A stretch of DNA of 64,000 nucleotides from Eucalyptus grandis (GCF_016545825.1 NC_052615.1:32444516-32508515); one strand, 5' to 3'. Positions 37,310-48,400 are shown, counted from the stretch's first letter. A program made the numbers and translations. The notes: a model not told the origin generated them from the sequence alone.

Positions 37310-39601
37310 CCAAACCCTAGGTGGTTCACCCGAAAATTTGGTCGTGACACCATTGTTGCGGGCGATGGAAGCACTTCTAAAAGGGATGAAGAGAAGGAGA
37401 CTGAAATTTGTGGTTTGTCTTAAAATCTGTTCTTCTTCTAGACTCTGGTGACTTGCCAAGAAAATGGAATTTGGCACATGAATCTAAAGTTTCTCCGGGG
37501 GTTTTCTTGCTTTTGGCTGATTGAGATAACCTGAGACCTGTTTACTGTAAGGGCTGTTGCATAATTGATTTGGTGATTTCATTAGCTATGTCATCTACAG
37601 GTTCAGGAAATATGCAATAAACTTTTGACTTGGTATCTTTTCCAAACGTTTACCTGGTGTGCATTTTGTAGGTAATATTGTTAAAGGCGAGCAAACCAAT
37701 GGAAAAGAAATCTAGGTAAGATTAGAAGTGAGCAAAGACTTCCCTTGCCTGGAGAACCGGTTTGCCTGGTGTGTGGCAAATATGGAGAATATATTTGCGA
37801 TGAGGTGAAATTTTGTAAACTGGAGTTCTGAGCACTTTCTTTTTATTGACATCTGGCTAGATGACATTTAGATAATGTTTGTTTGTGTTGATAGACTGAT
37901 GATGATATCTGCAGCTTGGAGTGCAAACCGCTGCTTTTACAAACTCTAAAATTTAAAGAGGTCATTTTGCTGTTGCCTTTTTTATATATGATGTTCAAGA
38001 AGGGGTGTATGGTTCCAAGTTTTGACATTGTGATTTTTGTGATGTTGGATTCCAGGATCCCTTGAGCAACCAAAGTCCGGTCACAGCTTCAGCTGAGTTT
38101 GTTTCTGGATCATCTGTGCCTGAAGAAGAAAATTATGCTTGGGATTATGTTCGGCACCAGTGGTCCAATAGGAAATCCAATCTCTCCACTTATCTATGGC
38201 AAGGTTTGCTAGACCTACTTGTCATTGTTCTTCTCAGTCTGTTTAAATGGGTTAATCCTGGATAAAGAAGAAAGCATTTTAAAATTTTCCATGCTATGAG
38301 AATGGATGAATCTTGTTATTTTTTCTAGTACTTATTTTCCTTTTGGACCTGCATACTCCCTGTGGTTTTCAATATGCAGAAAGGGAAAAGGTTTCGTGGA
38401 TCTTTTTCATCACATGGCCACATTATATTCCTATTTGTGCTATGTTGCATACAAAATCTTTGTTAATTGTAGCACTACCTGTTAGAGGCCTGGGCACCTT
38501 GCTAAAGATTGCTTGGTGAGTGCCCTATAAGTATAAACTTCCCTTCCTTGGTGTGATAGTCTGTTTTTCAACTTCTTTACTCCTTGTTTCCACTGGCATG
38601 ACGTGATAAAGTACTTGTCATGCAGGTTGCAGCTGGACAAAACAAATCTAACTTCCATACCCAAAGATCTTCTGGGACTTTATAGAAGGTTTCAAGAATT
38701 CTAAATCTGTCTCATCTTGTTCCCCTGTTATTATAGTTCTTCGGCTATTCGCACCCTTAGTGTATATTAAGGATCGCACAAATTTGTTTCTAAAATTTTA
38801 TGTCAACTGTTGTCGAAACACTCAATTCCTCTCTTCTTTTTCTATTGCTTTATGTTCATTCCAGATGCGAGCAGATAGGGAAAAGCTCGTCTGCAGGAAG
38901 GTGCAATGAATGTCAATCCACACATAGTTTGGCGACTTGCCTTGATTGCAATAGAGTAATATGTGATGGGTAAGTGCCTGTTATTGGTTAAATAACTGTA
39001 GCATCATAGGTTGCCTTTGCTGCTCGAGGCATCAATTTGCTTGTTCAGTACTACTTGAGTGGCATTAGGGACGAGTTTCTGGCTGGTACAATATTTATTT
39101 TTTTTGTGTGGGTATGTTCTGTCTTCTTCAAGTTACATTTCTTTTAATGTTTTTGCTATTGATATTACTTTAAACCGGTGTTTTAGGGGTTGGGGAGCCT
39201 TTAATTCCATTTTCACTTATTATTACTCTGCTTTGGGACATTTGACGGGGATCTGGTTGGTACTGAGCCTATGGGCAGTAATATCATTAGTGACTTCCGT
39301 TGATTTCTATAAGGGGAAGTTTGTAGGTTGGGTAGCATATGGCAGGATAAGGATGCTTATGGGGACAATGGTCATGTTATGTTAGTGCACTTCGTTTGAA
39401 ATCAAATATTGTTGACAGTGGTGACTGAAGTAATAGAACTCATAGTAATTTAGGAGATTGATTCATTCTGAAGCCCCATAGAGTATATTGACATACATTT
39501 TAAAAGTATTTTATGCACTCACATGGAGGATTTCTTAGTGCAGGTCATTTGGATGAGCACATTAGAATGAATTCCTCTCACTGACGATATTATTCTCACA
39601 A

Positions 39602-39817
39602 GTAAAAACTTCAACAACAACTAGTAACCATTCCTCGAACATCATTCAAATCATCACCGGGATGAAAAAAGAAACATGTAAAAACTCCTAGGCTGGTTCA
39701 AGCTTCCTCCCTAGACTTGTGAATACTGAATAGACAGGTACTGATCTCCGAGGCTGAGAGAATACGGTTCACTCTCATCTGTGAATGACTTCGTCGGTAA
39801 AGCCTTCCTCAGGTCAC
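39602..39817. other. Deletion junction and 3' flank of M2
   Basis: Up to ~39,600 the sequence follows Z exon 12 (TTATTCTCACAAG). After a short unmatched stretch (TAAAAACTTCAACAAC) it continues as the M flank (AACTAGTAACCATTCCTCGA), equivalent to ~19,196 in unit 1. Unit 2 therefore lacks what corresponds to ~10,207-19,195. Confidence 0.8.
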
Positions 39818-41968
39818 TCAAGGCACGCTCGTCATTGCTCGCCACTCATCAATGCTCGCCAATTGGTCGGAGCCCAGACATGGAAGCTCCCTCTGGCTAA
39901 GGATTTCCATCACTTCTGCCGTTCTTCCTAGAAGAATAGCGGCAGACCACGCCTTCTCTGTCCGGCCCTCAATGCCGCTGCGAGAGCACTCGATGAATAT
40001 GGCATGTTCTAAGTTGGTGAGGCAGGCTGCAATAATATCGGAGATCATCCTTGATAGCTTCTCAAAGAGTCTTTTGCTCATATCACGGTCGCTGCTCTCG
40101 CAATCGAGCAGCAGGGTCTCGCTTATACGGTACATGGAATGTGCGGCCCGTACATTGACGGGCCATGCCGAAGTGGATTCCATTAAATGTCCATGGGTTG
40201 GTACGGCTTTGAATTTGACGAAAACGTCCTTTGCGGTGCACGCAAGCTCTTCGAGCACATCCTTTGTGGTGTTAACCTGGAGGGAAATTTTGCGGAGATC
40301 TACATCGAGCCATTTGTGGAAGAGATCGACTCCCATGAACACAATGCTTGCCGCCTTTCGGGCATTCATCAATTCTTGTTTTGCGCACAGCCTTTCTTCT
40401 ACAATGTTGACATACATCAGGCCCTCGCGAACACCACGCAGCAATCGTTTTCTGGCAGATGGGTCAATGTCTGGAATGGCGACCGCTATGCTCGTTAAGG
40501 TCGCAATCGGCAGTGTCCAATTGTTCGGTGGTTCTGCAGAATCCAGGGGAGGAACTGCATCGCTGTCGAAGTCCATGACCCCTGGGAACCCACGAGGATC
40601 CGTCTCTTCCAAAAGTTGCACGAGATGTTTGGGCTGATTGTTCTTCCCCATCTCGATCCAACGCTCGATGGTGTCGCATTTGTTCCGCATCATGACGTGC
40701 ACCAATTCTTCCTCGCCCTCGAGATGCAAAATATATTGGCTGAAGTCCGGCTTTGAGGCCGAGCCTTCTGGGGGCGAGAACTTCTTCCTCAGATCGGAGC
40801 ACAAATCACAGAACAACAAGATCGGGCTCATGAACAGAATGGAGATCAGCCTCACGGCCTTGCTTCCCAACACGATCCCGACTTGTATTCTGATGAGCAT
40901 ATCCAAAACCACGTTCTTCGAGTCATGGATGAGCTTGCGACACCGCCGGCTCCGGATGTGTAAATTGAACGGACGCTCCTTAATCTCTATGAATTGCTGT
41001 ATCCAATACTTTTCGGGCTTGAATTCATCCTTGTAGCTCTTGTTCCCCCGCCTCTGCCATTTGAATCTGATAGGGAGGAACCATCGTAATGCCGGCGCGA
41101 TTGTGCCGATCCCGACTGCAATAGTCTGCGTGATGAGAATTGCCATGCTCGACCACTGATAGTCTGACTCGCCATGGCAGTAGTCAAACTTGAACGTCCA
41201 GGACGCCAGGTAAGACCGGAGCATCGCCTGCGCCAGGGTCACCGCGCTCAGGAGGCAGAGTGCCCCGGAAGCAGTGCATGTCACGGACCGCGCCACGATG
41301 AATTGCGGGTTGCAGGAATGGGCCATCATCCCATACTTCAACAGGTCCTCCTTAAGCTTGTTGAAGACGTTGTCGCAGCTCCGGCTCAAGCTGTCCTTCA
41401 GGGTTGGCTCGTGCATCTCGTAATACTTTATATCCAAGTAGCGCTTGCTCGTCGGGACCATCATGGACGAGAAGCTCAGGGTCACCAGCAACAGCAGCAT
41501 CAGGAACATGACGAAGGCATGTTCCATCACGAAGTCGAAGATCGCTCCGGAGCCCAACTGTATACAGATGTTCACAAAAGATGTGATGACGAGAATCGCC
41601 AAAGCGATCACGTTGGACAGGAGCTCCTTGTTCTTCATCGACCCAAGAGAAGGCATCGAATTGCCCATCACGGTGCAGATCAGGACTGAGCTGCTAAGCT
41701 TGGCGAGCTGCTCCTCCCGGCGCGGCATCGGCGTGTTGAGGTCGACAGAGAGCTTGACCGCGACGGTGATGACGCTCAGCGACATGGCGTTGAGGGCGAA
41801 GTAGCGGCTTGGGAACCAGAGCTGCCGGTAGCGGAAGCCCGCGGCGGTGTCCGCCGCCATTGCGATCGCACAGGCCAGGGAAGCAGCCGCTATGTAGACG
41901 CCGATCCAGGGCATGGGCTTGCCGAAGCCGGCCTGGTCGACGTTTCCATCGCCGTCGCAACCGCCCAT
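39818..41968 (-). CDS. M2: plant multipass membrane protein of unknown function (716 residues)
   Basis: This is an intact single-exon paralogue of M1 with high identity along the whole length. The start MGGCDGDGNVDQAGFGKPMP aligns with the M1 start. The first ~390 residues contain the same seven or eight hydrophobic segments. The hydrophilic C-terminal part keeps QYILHLEGEEELVHVMMRNK and HKWLDVDLRKISLQ. Differences are scattered substitutions, a shorter loop near residues 258-264 (GESDYQWSS instead of GPSESESDYKWSS) and loss of the ~17-residue Asp/Ser-rich stretch after residue ~395. No stop or frameshift is present. The ends are the same, including the C-terminal sequence DEWRAMTSVP. The protein probably sits in a cellular membrane; its partner and substrate are unknown. 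The upstream neighbour Z3 is divergently oriented ~3.2 kb away. Confidence 0.85.
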   Translation of the reverse strand: MGGCDGDGNVDQAGFGKPMPWIGVYIAAASLACAIAMAADTAAGFRYRQLWFPSRYFALNAMSLSVITVAVKLSVDLNTPMPRREEQLAKLSSSVLICTVMGNSMPSLGSMKNKELLSNVIALAILVITSFVNICIQLGSGAIFDFVMEHAFVMFLMLLLLVTLSFSSMMVPTSKRYLDIKYYEMHEPTLKDSLSRSCDNVFNKLKEDLLKYGMMAHSCNPQFIVARSVTCTASGALCLLSAVTLAQAMLRSYLASWTFKFDYCHGESDYQWSSMAILITQTIAVGIGTIAPALRWFLPIRFKWQRRGNKSYKDEFKPEKYWIQQFIEIKERPFNLHIRSRRCRKLIHDSKNVVLDMLIRIQVGIVLGSKAVRLISILFMSPILLFCDLCSDLRKKFSPPEGSASKPDFSQYILHLEGEEELVHVMMRNKCDTIERWIEMGKNNQPKHLVQLLEETDPRGFPGVMDFDSDAVPPLDSAEPPNNWTLPIATLTSIAVAIPDIDPSARKRLLRGVREGLMYVNIVEERLCAKQELMNARKAASIVFMGVDLFHKWLDVDLRKISLQVNTTKDVLEELACTAKDVFVKFKAVPTHGHLMESTSAWPVNVRAAHSMYRISETLLLDCESSDRDMSKRLFEKLSRMISDIIAACLTNLEHAIFIECSRSGIEGRTEKAWSAAILLGRTAEVMEILSQRELPCLGSDQLASIDEWRAMTSVP

Positions 41969-42540
41969 GATGGCCGTCGCTATTTCTTGGTATCGATTCC
42001 CCTGTTTCCTTCGAAGCTCTGCGACTGCGGCGGTTCCGTGTTTTGCTGGGGAAGGCTTTAGATTGCAATGCGCGTGGGAACGGTCAAGTGAGTTCCATTT
42101 TTTGCAGGCCCATTGCCCTAGACGTCAACTTCCAAGTCAATTGCAATTAAATTCCATTTCAAAAGAGGATGCTTGCTTCTTGATTTTTGTGGGACCTTTG
42201 CAACTCCAATTTTCTGGCCATCGAGTTTGAAAAAAAGATGCAAATAGTCCCTGAATATTTGCCAAATAAATGTGGAGAGATGGGGGGCTGTGATATCACG
42301 TCTGACATCCACAATTTCTTGTCGGGATTTTCTTCTTCTATTTTTCCGAATAAATAAGAGGCTGGGTGGAAGATGGAGAGCAAAGGTTAAGATTATAAAT
42401 GAAAAAAGAAAAAGAAAACAATTTTAGTCACACGAAGGTTTAGTACAACAACGTTTTGCTTGTGACAGCACCACGGTTTACCTCTCTCGTATGAGGCGGA
42501 CAGATGATTTGCTAAAATAGAAATATGATGGGGATATTAA

Positions 42541-43215
42541 GCGTACGTTTTGTAATAATTTTGTTTCCGGAACAACTTTTATTAAAAATGATTTTTCTAA
42601 TTCTACTCTTGGGAATAATTTTTGAGTAAAAACGCGCTGCAGAATCGTCTAAAATTTTTATTCCCGAGATAGAAATGCACTTAGTAGAATTCTTAAATTC
42701 TTTTGTTTCTTTTAATTTTTTAATGCTTTTATTATAATTTTCTTATTTTTCTCTTTTCTCTTTTTTCTTTTTCTTTTTCTCTTCTTCTTCCTCCTTCTTT
42801 GTAGCCTGTCATTGGCATCGCTGTGGCTGGCAAACGGCTAGGCGAGATCTGGTGAGTTTGCTAGAGGCCCGCCTGGCCAAGGGAAGCCTCAGCCTTGCCA
42901 GATCTGGGTGAGGCCAAGCCTCACCGTGGCTCAACGTCATTGGGGCCGGCCATAGTCGAGGTCGGCAACTGGCCAAAAGGAAGAAGAAGAAGGGGGAAGA
43001 GAAGAAGAGAAAAGAAAAAAACATGAACTGATTTTAGGTTTTGTTCCTAGGAACATGAAGTAAATTTTTCTACTTCTTGATTATGTTCCAAATTTTTTAT
43101 TGAGAACAAAAAAATTTTTTTGTTCTCGAAAACAAAAATTTTACCAGACGAGTTTCTGTTCTTTTCATTCCGGGAAACAAAAGAACAAAAATAGTTGTCC
43201 CGGGGATGGTATCAA
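42541..43215. mobile_element. Foldback/hAT-like MITE upstream of M2
   Basis: The left part GTTTTGTAATAATTTTGTTTCC and the right part GGGGATGGTATCAAACAAG are imperfect inverted repeats that continue inwards, with TTGTTCT/AGAACAA and CCCGGGA-like motifs on both sides. The middle (about 42,800-42,970) is GC-rich and gene-like in composition. Unit 1 has only the two ends joined (near 22,689-22,730), so either its centre was deleted there or the centre was gained here. I cannot determine the target duplication. Confidence 0.5.
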
Positions 43216-43324
43216 ACAAGACCCAAGCTAGCGACGGATATATTTTGTCGTTATCTGGATCATATTCAAGTATGAAGTGATATGGAGAATGAGAAATTCA
43301 ATCCACGTAAGTTGACACATATGC

Positions 43325-44409
43325 TTTATGTAAGACCGACACGGACACGTGACACGTAACACGACACGCCGACATATCATTTTTCAAAAAAAAAGAATTC
43401 GACACGTTATATATTAAATATATATATAATATATTTAAATTAATTTATTTAAATTCATAAATAAATAAATAAATAATAAAAAAAAGAGCCTATAATAAAT
43501 CTATACTAATAACATTAATAAATTTATTCATGAAAAATTGGAAAGATATTTTTTGATTTTAACAAAAGTTATCGATGAAATAAATAACTAATAAAAGATT
43601 AGAGTCAAAATAAATTTATATTTTTCTACAATGATCAAAATTTATCATTATTTAACATCTAATTCTTTTATTTTTCGAAATAATTCTTTAACCCGTCTAT
43701 TTAATTATTTTTTAGCCTTACCATGTATTAATAAAGTTACTTAATGTTCAATATTTTTTTTAGGGCTAAATGGGTCCCACCCATTTATTTCAACTTCTGT
43801 TTTCTCCCCCACCCCACCCACCGCCTATGCTTGTCATTTCCCAAAGTCACGCTGCACAAGGCTTTCTTTCTTCCCCAAAGGCCGTCATCTCTCTCCTTGC
43901 TCTTCTTCCTAAAATTGAAAAAACCCTAGCAATCGCCTTCTTTCTCCTCTCCCTTGCTCGGTCTCCACCTCTCCTGCCGCTGCCTCACCTCCATTCCCCC
44001 TTTCCGTCGTAGCCTCGCGTCCAACCCTCCATCGCAGCATTGCAATTTTTCATCTCGGCATTGCAGTTGACGGTCGTAGCTGACCAAGACGATTGAGAAG
44101 GCTTCTCGACGTTGCAGTCGGCGGTCACAGCCTTCTCCATGTTGTAGTCAACAGTCGAAGCCCTCCCTTGCCATCGCTCGTAGCATCAACTCAACTCCCT
44201 CACCCTTGCTTCCACCCTCCATCACCTTCTTCCCTTTGCATCTGCAGATTTGCTCACAAACCTCCAGATACACTCCGACACGCGTGTCGAAAAGAGTTGA
44301 CCACGTGTCTGAGTGTATCCAACCATGTCCGAGCGTGTTCGACACTTGTCGGGGTGTTCGACACGTGTCGGAGGCCCAAAGGCCCTCTAAACGTGTCCGT
44401 GCTTGCTTG
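43325..44409. mobile_element. Mutator-like element with captured gene-like sequence (MULE-B)
   Basis: A 9-bp direct repeat CACATATG(C/T) flanks the insertion (43316-43324 and 44410-44418). The uninterrupted site is in unit 1 near 22,820. The left end carries ACCGACACGGACACGTGACA and the right end, reverse-complemented, AAGCAAGCACGGACACGT. GTGTCCGA/GTGTCGA reiterations near the right end match MULE-A. The central part (about 43,760-44,260) is CT-rich and includes an AAAACCCTAGCAATCGCC motif, typical of plant 5' UTRs and first exons. It has no counterpart in MULE-A. That pattern suggests a Pack-MULE, an element that has picked up host gene sequence. No transposase is present and the donor gene is not identifiable here. 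Confidence 0.65.
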
Positions 44410-44418
44410 CACATATGT

Positions 44419-45171
44419 ATTGATGGTAGACTTGAAATTAGGGATGCTAGCTTGAATATTTTTGTGAGATGGAAAATGGTTCGGCGCAATTATTGTGAAT
44501 TTTTTATGAGGTAATAAATTAATTTGAGGTAACCGTCTTTTAGGGTATAAATTTGAGATATTTAATAGTATTAATTATTGATAAAGTTTCTTTGACATCA
44601 AATCCAATCAACCATTAGAAGACACTAAAATATGTATGCGGAGTCCCACGTAGACACAATAGGACAATCATTGAAGTCTGGTGTGGATAAATCTTAGGTC
44701 ATGTGGAAGTCTACATGAATGTCCCTATTGGAAAAAAATCTTCACTGTGGCATTGTTCCATAGCCCTGCCTAATGAATTTTGCAAGCTGTAGCATAGAAA
44801 TGACTTGATTACAAAATTTAAGAAAGTAGAAAGATTTAATGGACAAATTAAAGGGAAAGAGGCTTAATTAGAAAAACCGCAAAAGCATGGAGATGAAAAG
44901 TCAAAAAAGAACTTACAATATAAAATATTTTTTAAGAAAAGGAAAAAAAAAAGTGCCAATATGGCAACTCGGTCCGGGCCGGGCCGGGCCGGACTTAGTT
45001 CTCGACCGAAACGGAAACTCAGGTCGGGCCGTGCAGGGCCGAGATTCCTGCTGGATTCGGGTTGCCGCCCGATCCGACTGTCGTTCTTCTTCTCCTTCGT
45101 CTTCCATACTCGAATCTGGTTCTAAGCGGCTGCTGTTAGAGAGAGAAACTCGGCAAATGTAGAGAGAGAGG
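44419..45171. other. 5' flank of Z3
   Basis: Non-coding sequence matching 22,825-23,700 upstream of Z2. The last ~200 bp (CTTAGTTCTCGACCGAAA to the ATG) are GC-richer and probably include the promoter and 5' UTR. Open frames on both strands here (for example 44,887-45,162) are not supported. Confidence 0.5.
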
Positions 45172-45441
45172 ATGGGGACGAGGACCAATTTCTACAAGAA
45201 TCCTTCTTTCGCTTACAACGGAGACTTCAATCTCTCCTCCGCTCTTCGGAACCTCAAAGGTAACTTCCTCCCTCCTCTTTCGCCGCTCGGCTGCAAAATG
45301 CGAGCCGATCACATCGCCGGAATTCGTTTTCCGGTTTTCTTATCGATCCGTTTGGGCGTGTTGAACCGGTAGCTTACAACATCGTGACCGGAAGCGCCTC
45401 CTTGACCGATGGAGAATCTCCAAACGACGAGAATGCCGAGT

Positions 45442-45473
<32 letters not shown>

Positions 45474-48400
45474 GACTCTGAAGCGCCGCGTGGCGGGAGC
45501 GGCGTCGCCGTGGAGGACGATCGGCCGATGTCGCATGAGGAATACGTCCAAAAGAGCAGGCAATTGTGGACTTTGTAGTATCTCTGTTCTTACGGTGTCG
45601 AGTTGATTGAGCAGGAGAGCACGGGTCAGGTTTATCAGGAATTGACTCCCGATGTTCTGGTAATTTTGCTCCCTTACAGTTTGGCGATTGAGATTGTTTT
45701 TCTTGATTACTGATTAGTTGGGTTGCTTTCCCTTTTGTAGGGGGCTTCGAGTTCGGGTTTGAACTTAGTTGACTACGCAAGTAATTCCTGTTTGGGATTT
45801 GTGGTTGATAGGGATAAACATGTCTCCAAAGCATTTAGATGTCATTGCTCGTGCAATTTAGATGTTAATCTTGTATTGTTGCCATTCTTGCAGGCGATGG
45901 AAGCACTTCTGAAAGGGATGAAGAGAAGGAGACTGAAATTTGTGGTTTGTCTTAAAATCCGTTCTTGTTTCTTCTAGACTCTGGTGACTTGCCAAGAAAA
46001 TGGAATTTGGCACATGAATCTAAAGTTTCTCAGGGGGTTTTCTTGCTTTTGGCCAATTGTGATAACCTGAGACCTGTTTACTGTTAGGGCATTGCATAAT
46101 TGATTTAGTGATTTCATTAGCTATGTCATCTACAGGTTCAGGAAATATGCAATAAACTTTTGACTTGGTATCTTTTCCAAACGTTTACCTGATGTGCATT
46201 TTGTAGGTAATATTGTTGAAGGTGACCAAACCAATGGAAAAGCAATCTAGGTAAAGATTAGAAGTGAGCAAAGATTTCCCCTGCCCGGAGAACCGGTTTG
46301 CCTGGTGTGTGGTGAAAATGGAGAATATATTTGCGATGAGGTGAAATTTTGTAAACTGGAGTTCTGAGCACTTTCTTATTATTGACATCTGGCTAGATGA
46401 CATTTAGATAATGTTTGTTTGTGTAGATAGACTGATGATGATATCTGCAGCTTGGAGTGCAAAGCAGTGCTTTTACAGACTCTTAAATTTAAAGAGGTCA
46501 TTTTGCTGTTGCCTTTTTGATATATGATGTTCAAGAAGGGGTGTATGGTTCCAAGTTTTGACATTCTGATTTTTATAATGTTGGATTCCAGGATCCCTTG
46601 AGCAACCAAAGTCCGGTCACAGCTTCAGCTGAGTTTGTTTCTGGATCATCTGTGCCTGAAGAAGAAAATGATGCTTGGGATTATGTTCGGCACTGGTGGT
46701 CCAATAGGAAATCCAGTCTCTCCACTTATCTATGGTAAGGTTTGCTAGAGCTACTTGTCATTGTTCTTCTCAGTCTGTTTAAATGGATAATCCTGGATAA
46801 AGAAGCAAGTATTTTAAATTTTCCATGCTATGAGAATGGATGAATCTTGTTTAACTCATTATGTTTTCTACTACTTATTTTCTTTTTGGACCTGCGTACT
46901 CCCTGTGGTTTTCAATGTGCAGAAAGGGAAAAGGTTTCGTGGATCTTTTTCATCACATGGCCACATTATATTCCTATTTGTGCTATGTTGCTCACAAAAT
47001 CTTTGTTAATTGTAGTGCTAGCTGTCAGAGGCCTGGGCACCTTGCTGAAGATTGCTTGGTGAGTGCCCTATAAAGTTATAAGCTTCCCTTCTTTGGTGTG
47101 ATAATCTGTTTTTCAACTTCTTTACTCCTTGTTTCCACTGGCATGACGTGAAAAAGTCCTTGTCATGCAGGTTGCAGCTGGACAAAACAAATCAACTTCC
47201 ATACCCAAAGATCTTCTGGGACTTTATAGAAGGTTTCGAGAATTCTGAATCTGTCTCATCTTGTTTCCCTGTTATTATAGTTCTTCGGCTATTCACACCC
47301 TTGGTGTATATTAAGGATCGCACAAATTTGTTTCTAAAATTTTATGTCAACTGCTGTCGAAGCACTCAATGCCTCTCTTCTTTTTCTATTGCTTAATGTT
47401 CATTCCAGATGCGAGCAGATAGGGAAAAGCTCGTCTGCAGCAAGCTGCAATGAATGTCAATCCACGTATAGTTTGGTGACTTGCCTTGATTGTAATAGAG
47501 TAATATGTGATGGGTAAGTGCCTGTTATTGGGTAAATTACTGTAGCATCATAGGTTGCCTTTGCTGCTTGAGGCATCAGTTTGCTTGTTCAGTGACTACT
47601 TGAGCGGCATTTGGGGACTAGTTTCTGGCGGGTACAATATTTATTTCTTTTGTGTGGGTATGTTCTGTCTTCTTCAAGTTACATTTCTTTTAATGTTTTT
47701 GCTGTTGATATTACTTTAAACTGGTGTTTTAGGGGTTGGGGAGCCTTTAATTCCATTTTCACTTATTATTAATCTGCTTTGGGACATTTGACGGGGATCT
47801 GGTCATTAGTGAGCCTATGGGCAGTAATATCATTAGCAACTTCCATTGATTTCTATAAAGGGAATTTTTTAGGTTGGGTAGCATATGGCAGGATAAGGAT
47901 GCTTATGGGGGACGATGGTCATGTTATGTTAGTGCACTTCGTTTTAAATCAAATATTGTTTACAGTGGTGACTGAAGTAATAGAACTCACAGTAACTTAG
48001 GAGATTGATTCATTCTGAAGCCCCATAGAGTGTATTGACATACATTTTTTAAGTATTTTGTGCACTCACATGGAGGATTTCTCAGTGCAGGTCATTTGGA
48101 TGAGCACGTTAGAATGAATTCCTCTCACTGACGATATTATTCTCACAAGCTCAAGCATTTGGTTAGGATTTATTGCTCCTTCGTCTAGTCTAGTTGCAGC
48201 GATATCTATATCAGTTAGTTTATTGATGACATGTTAAATTTGTATTTATAAGTAAACCATTTGGAAGATATCCTAGATTCTCTCGACAGAGTGACTCCCA
48301 TGTTATAAATAAACCAATGATGTAAACAATGTGCCTGCTTCATTGAACAAGTAGTTTGAGATAAGTCACTTCAGATTATAATCCTTCACACTGCACAAAA

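Larger units (their letters stand above)
31204..37349 (+). mobile_element. Outer solo LTR (about 3.0 kb) in intron 4 of Z2, split by an inner copy
   Basis: The insertion begins TGTTGACACCTAAATTTTGG at 31204 and ends AATTTGGTCGTGACA at 37349. The flanks ACATT (31199-31203) and CCATT (37350-37354) fit a 5-bp target duplication with one change. Z1 and Z3 have the empty site (GTTGCCATTCTTGCAGG). The outer LTR consists of 31204-34182 plus the last ~35 bp (37315-37349); the rest is the inner copy. A TATAAAAGG motif at 31661-31669, followed by a GC-rich segment (32,030-32,720), suggests the LTR promoter and transcribed leader on the + strand. Open frames up to 229 codons in the GC-rich part occur in all frames and are not genes. 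Confidence 0.8.
23701..39601 (+). pseudogene. Z2: HIT/CCHC zinc-finger protein gene, copy 2 (3' end deleted)
   Basis: Exons matched to Z3: 1 23701-23787, 2 26718-26886, 3 30914-30968, 4 from 31057, 5 37362-37412, 6 37672-37804, 7 37895-37960, 8 38056-38198, 9 38473-38515, 10 38626-38688, 11 38865-38969, 12 from 39539. Lesions: one base missing just after the start codon (ATGGGACAAGG instead of ATGGGGACGAGG); a frameshift in exon 4; the acceptor before exon 5 changed from GCAG to GCGG; TAG at 37713-37715 and one base missing in exon 6; TAG at 38483-38485 inside the CCHC knuckle; one extra base in exon 10. The donor after exon 8 is GC. Introns 1, 2 and 4 each hold a retrotransposon or solo LTR, stretching the gene to ~16 kb. 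Exons 13-15 are gone: at ~39,601 the sequence jumps into the M2 3' flank. It is non-functional. Confidence 0.8.

Noticed and set aside
31204..37349. A single DNA transposon with 3-kb terminal inverted repeats
   Set aside because: A second perfect 5-bp duplication (CCAAA) inside the right end shows two nested solo LTRs of one family in opposite orientation, which explains the palindrome better.
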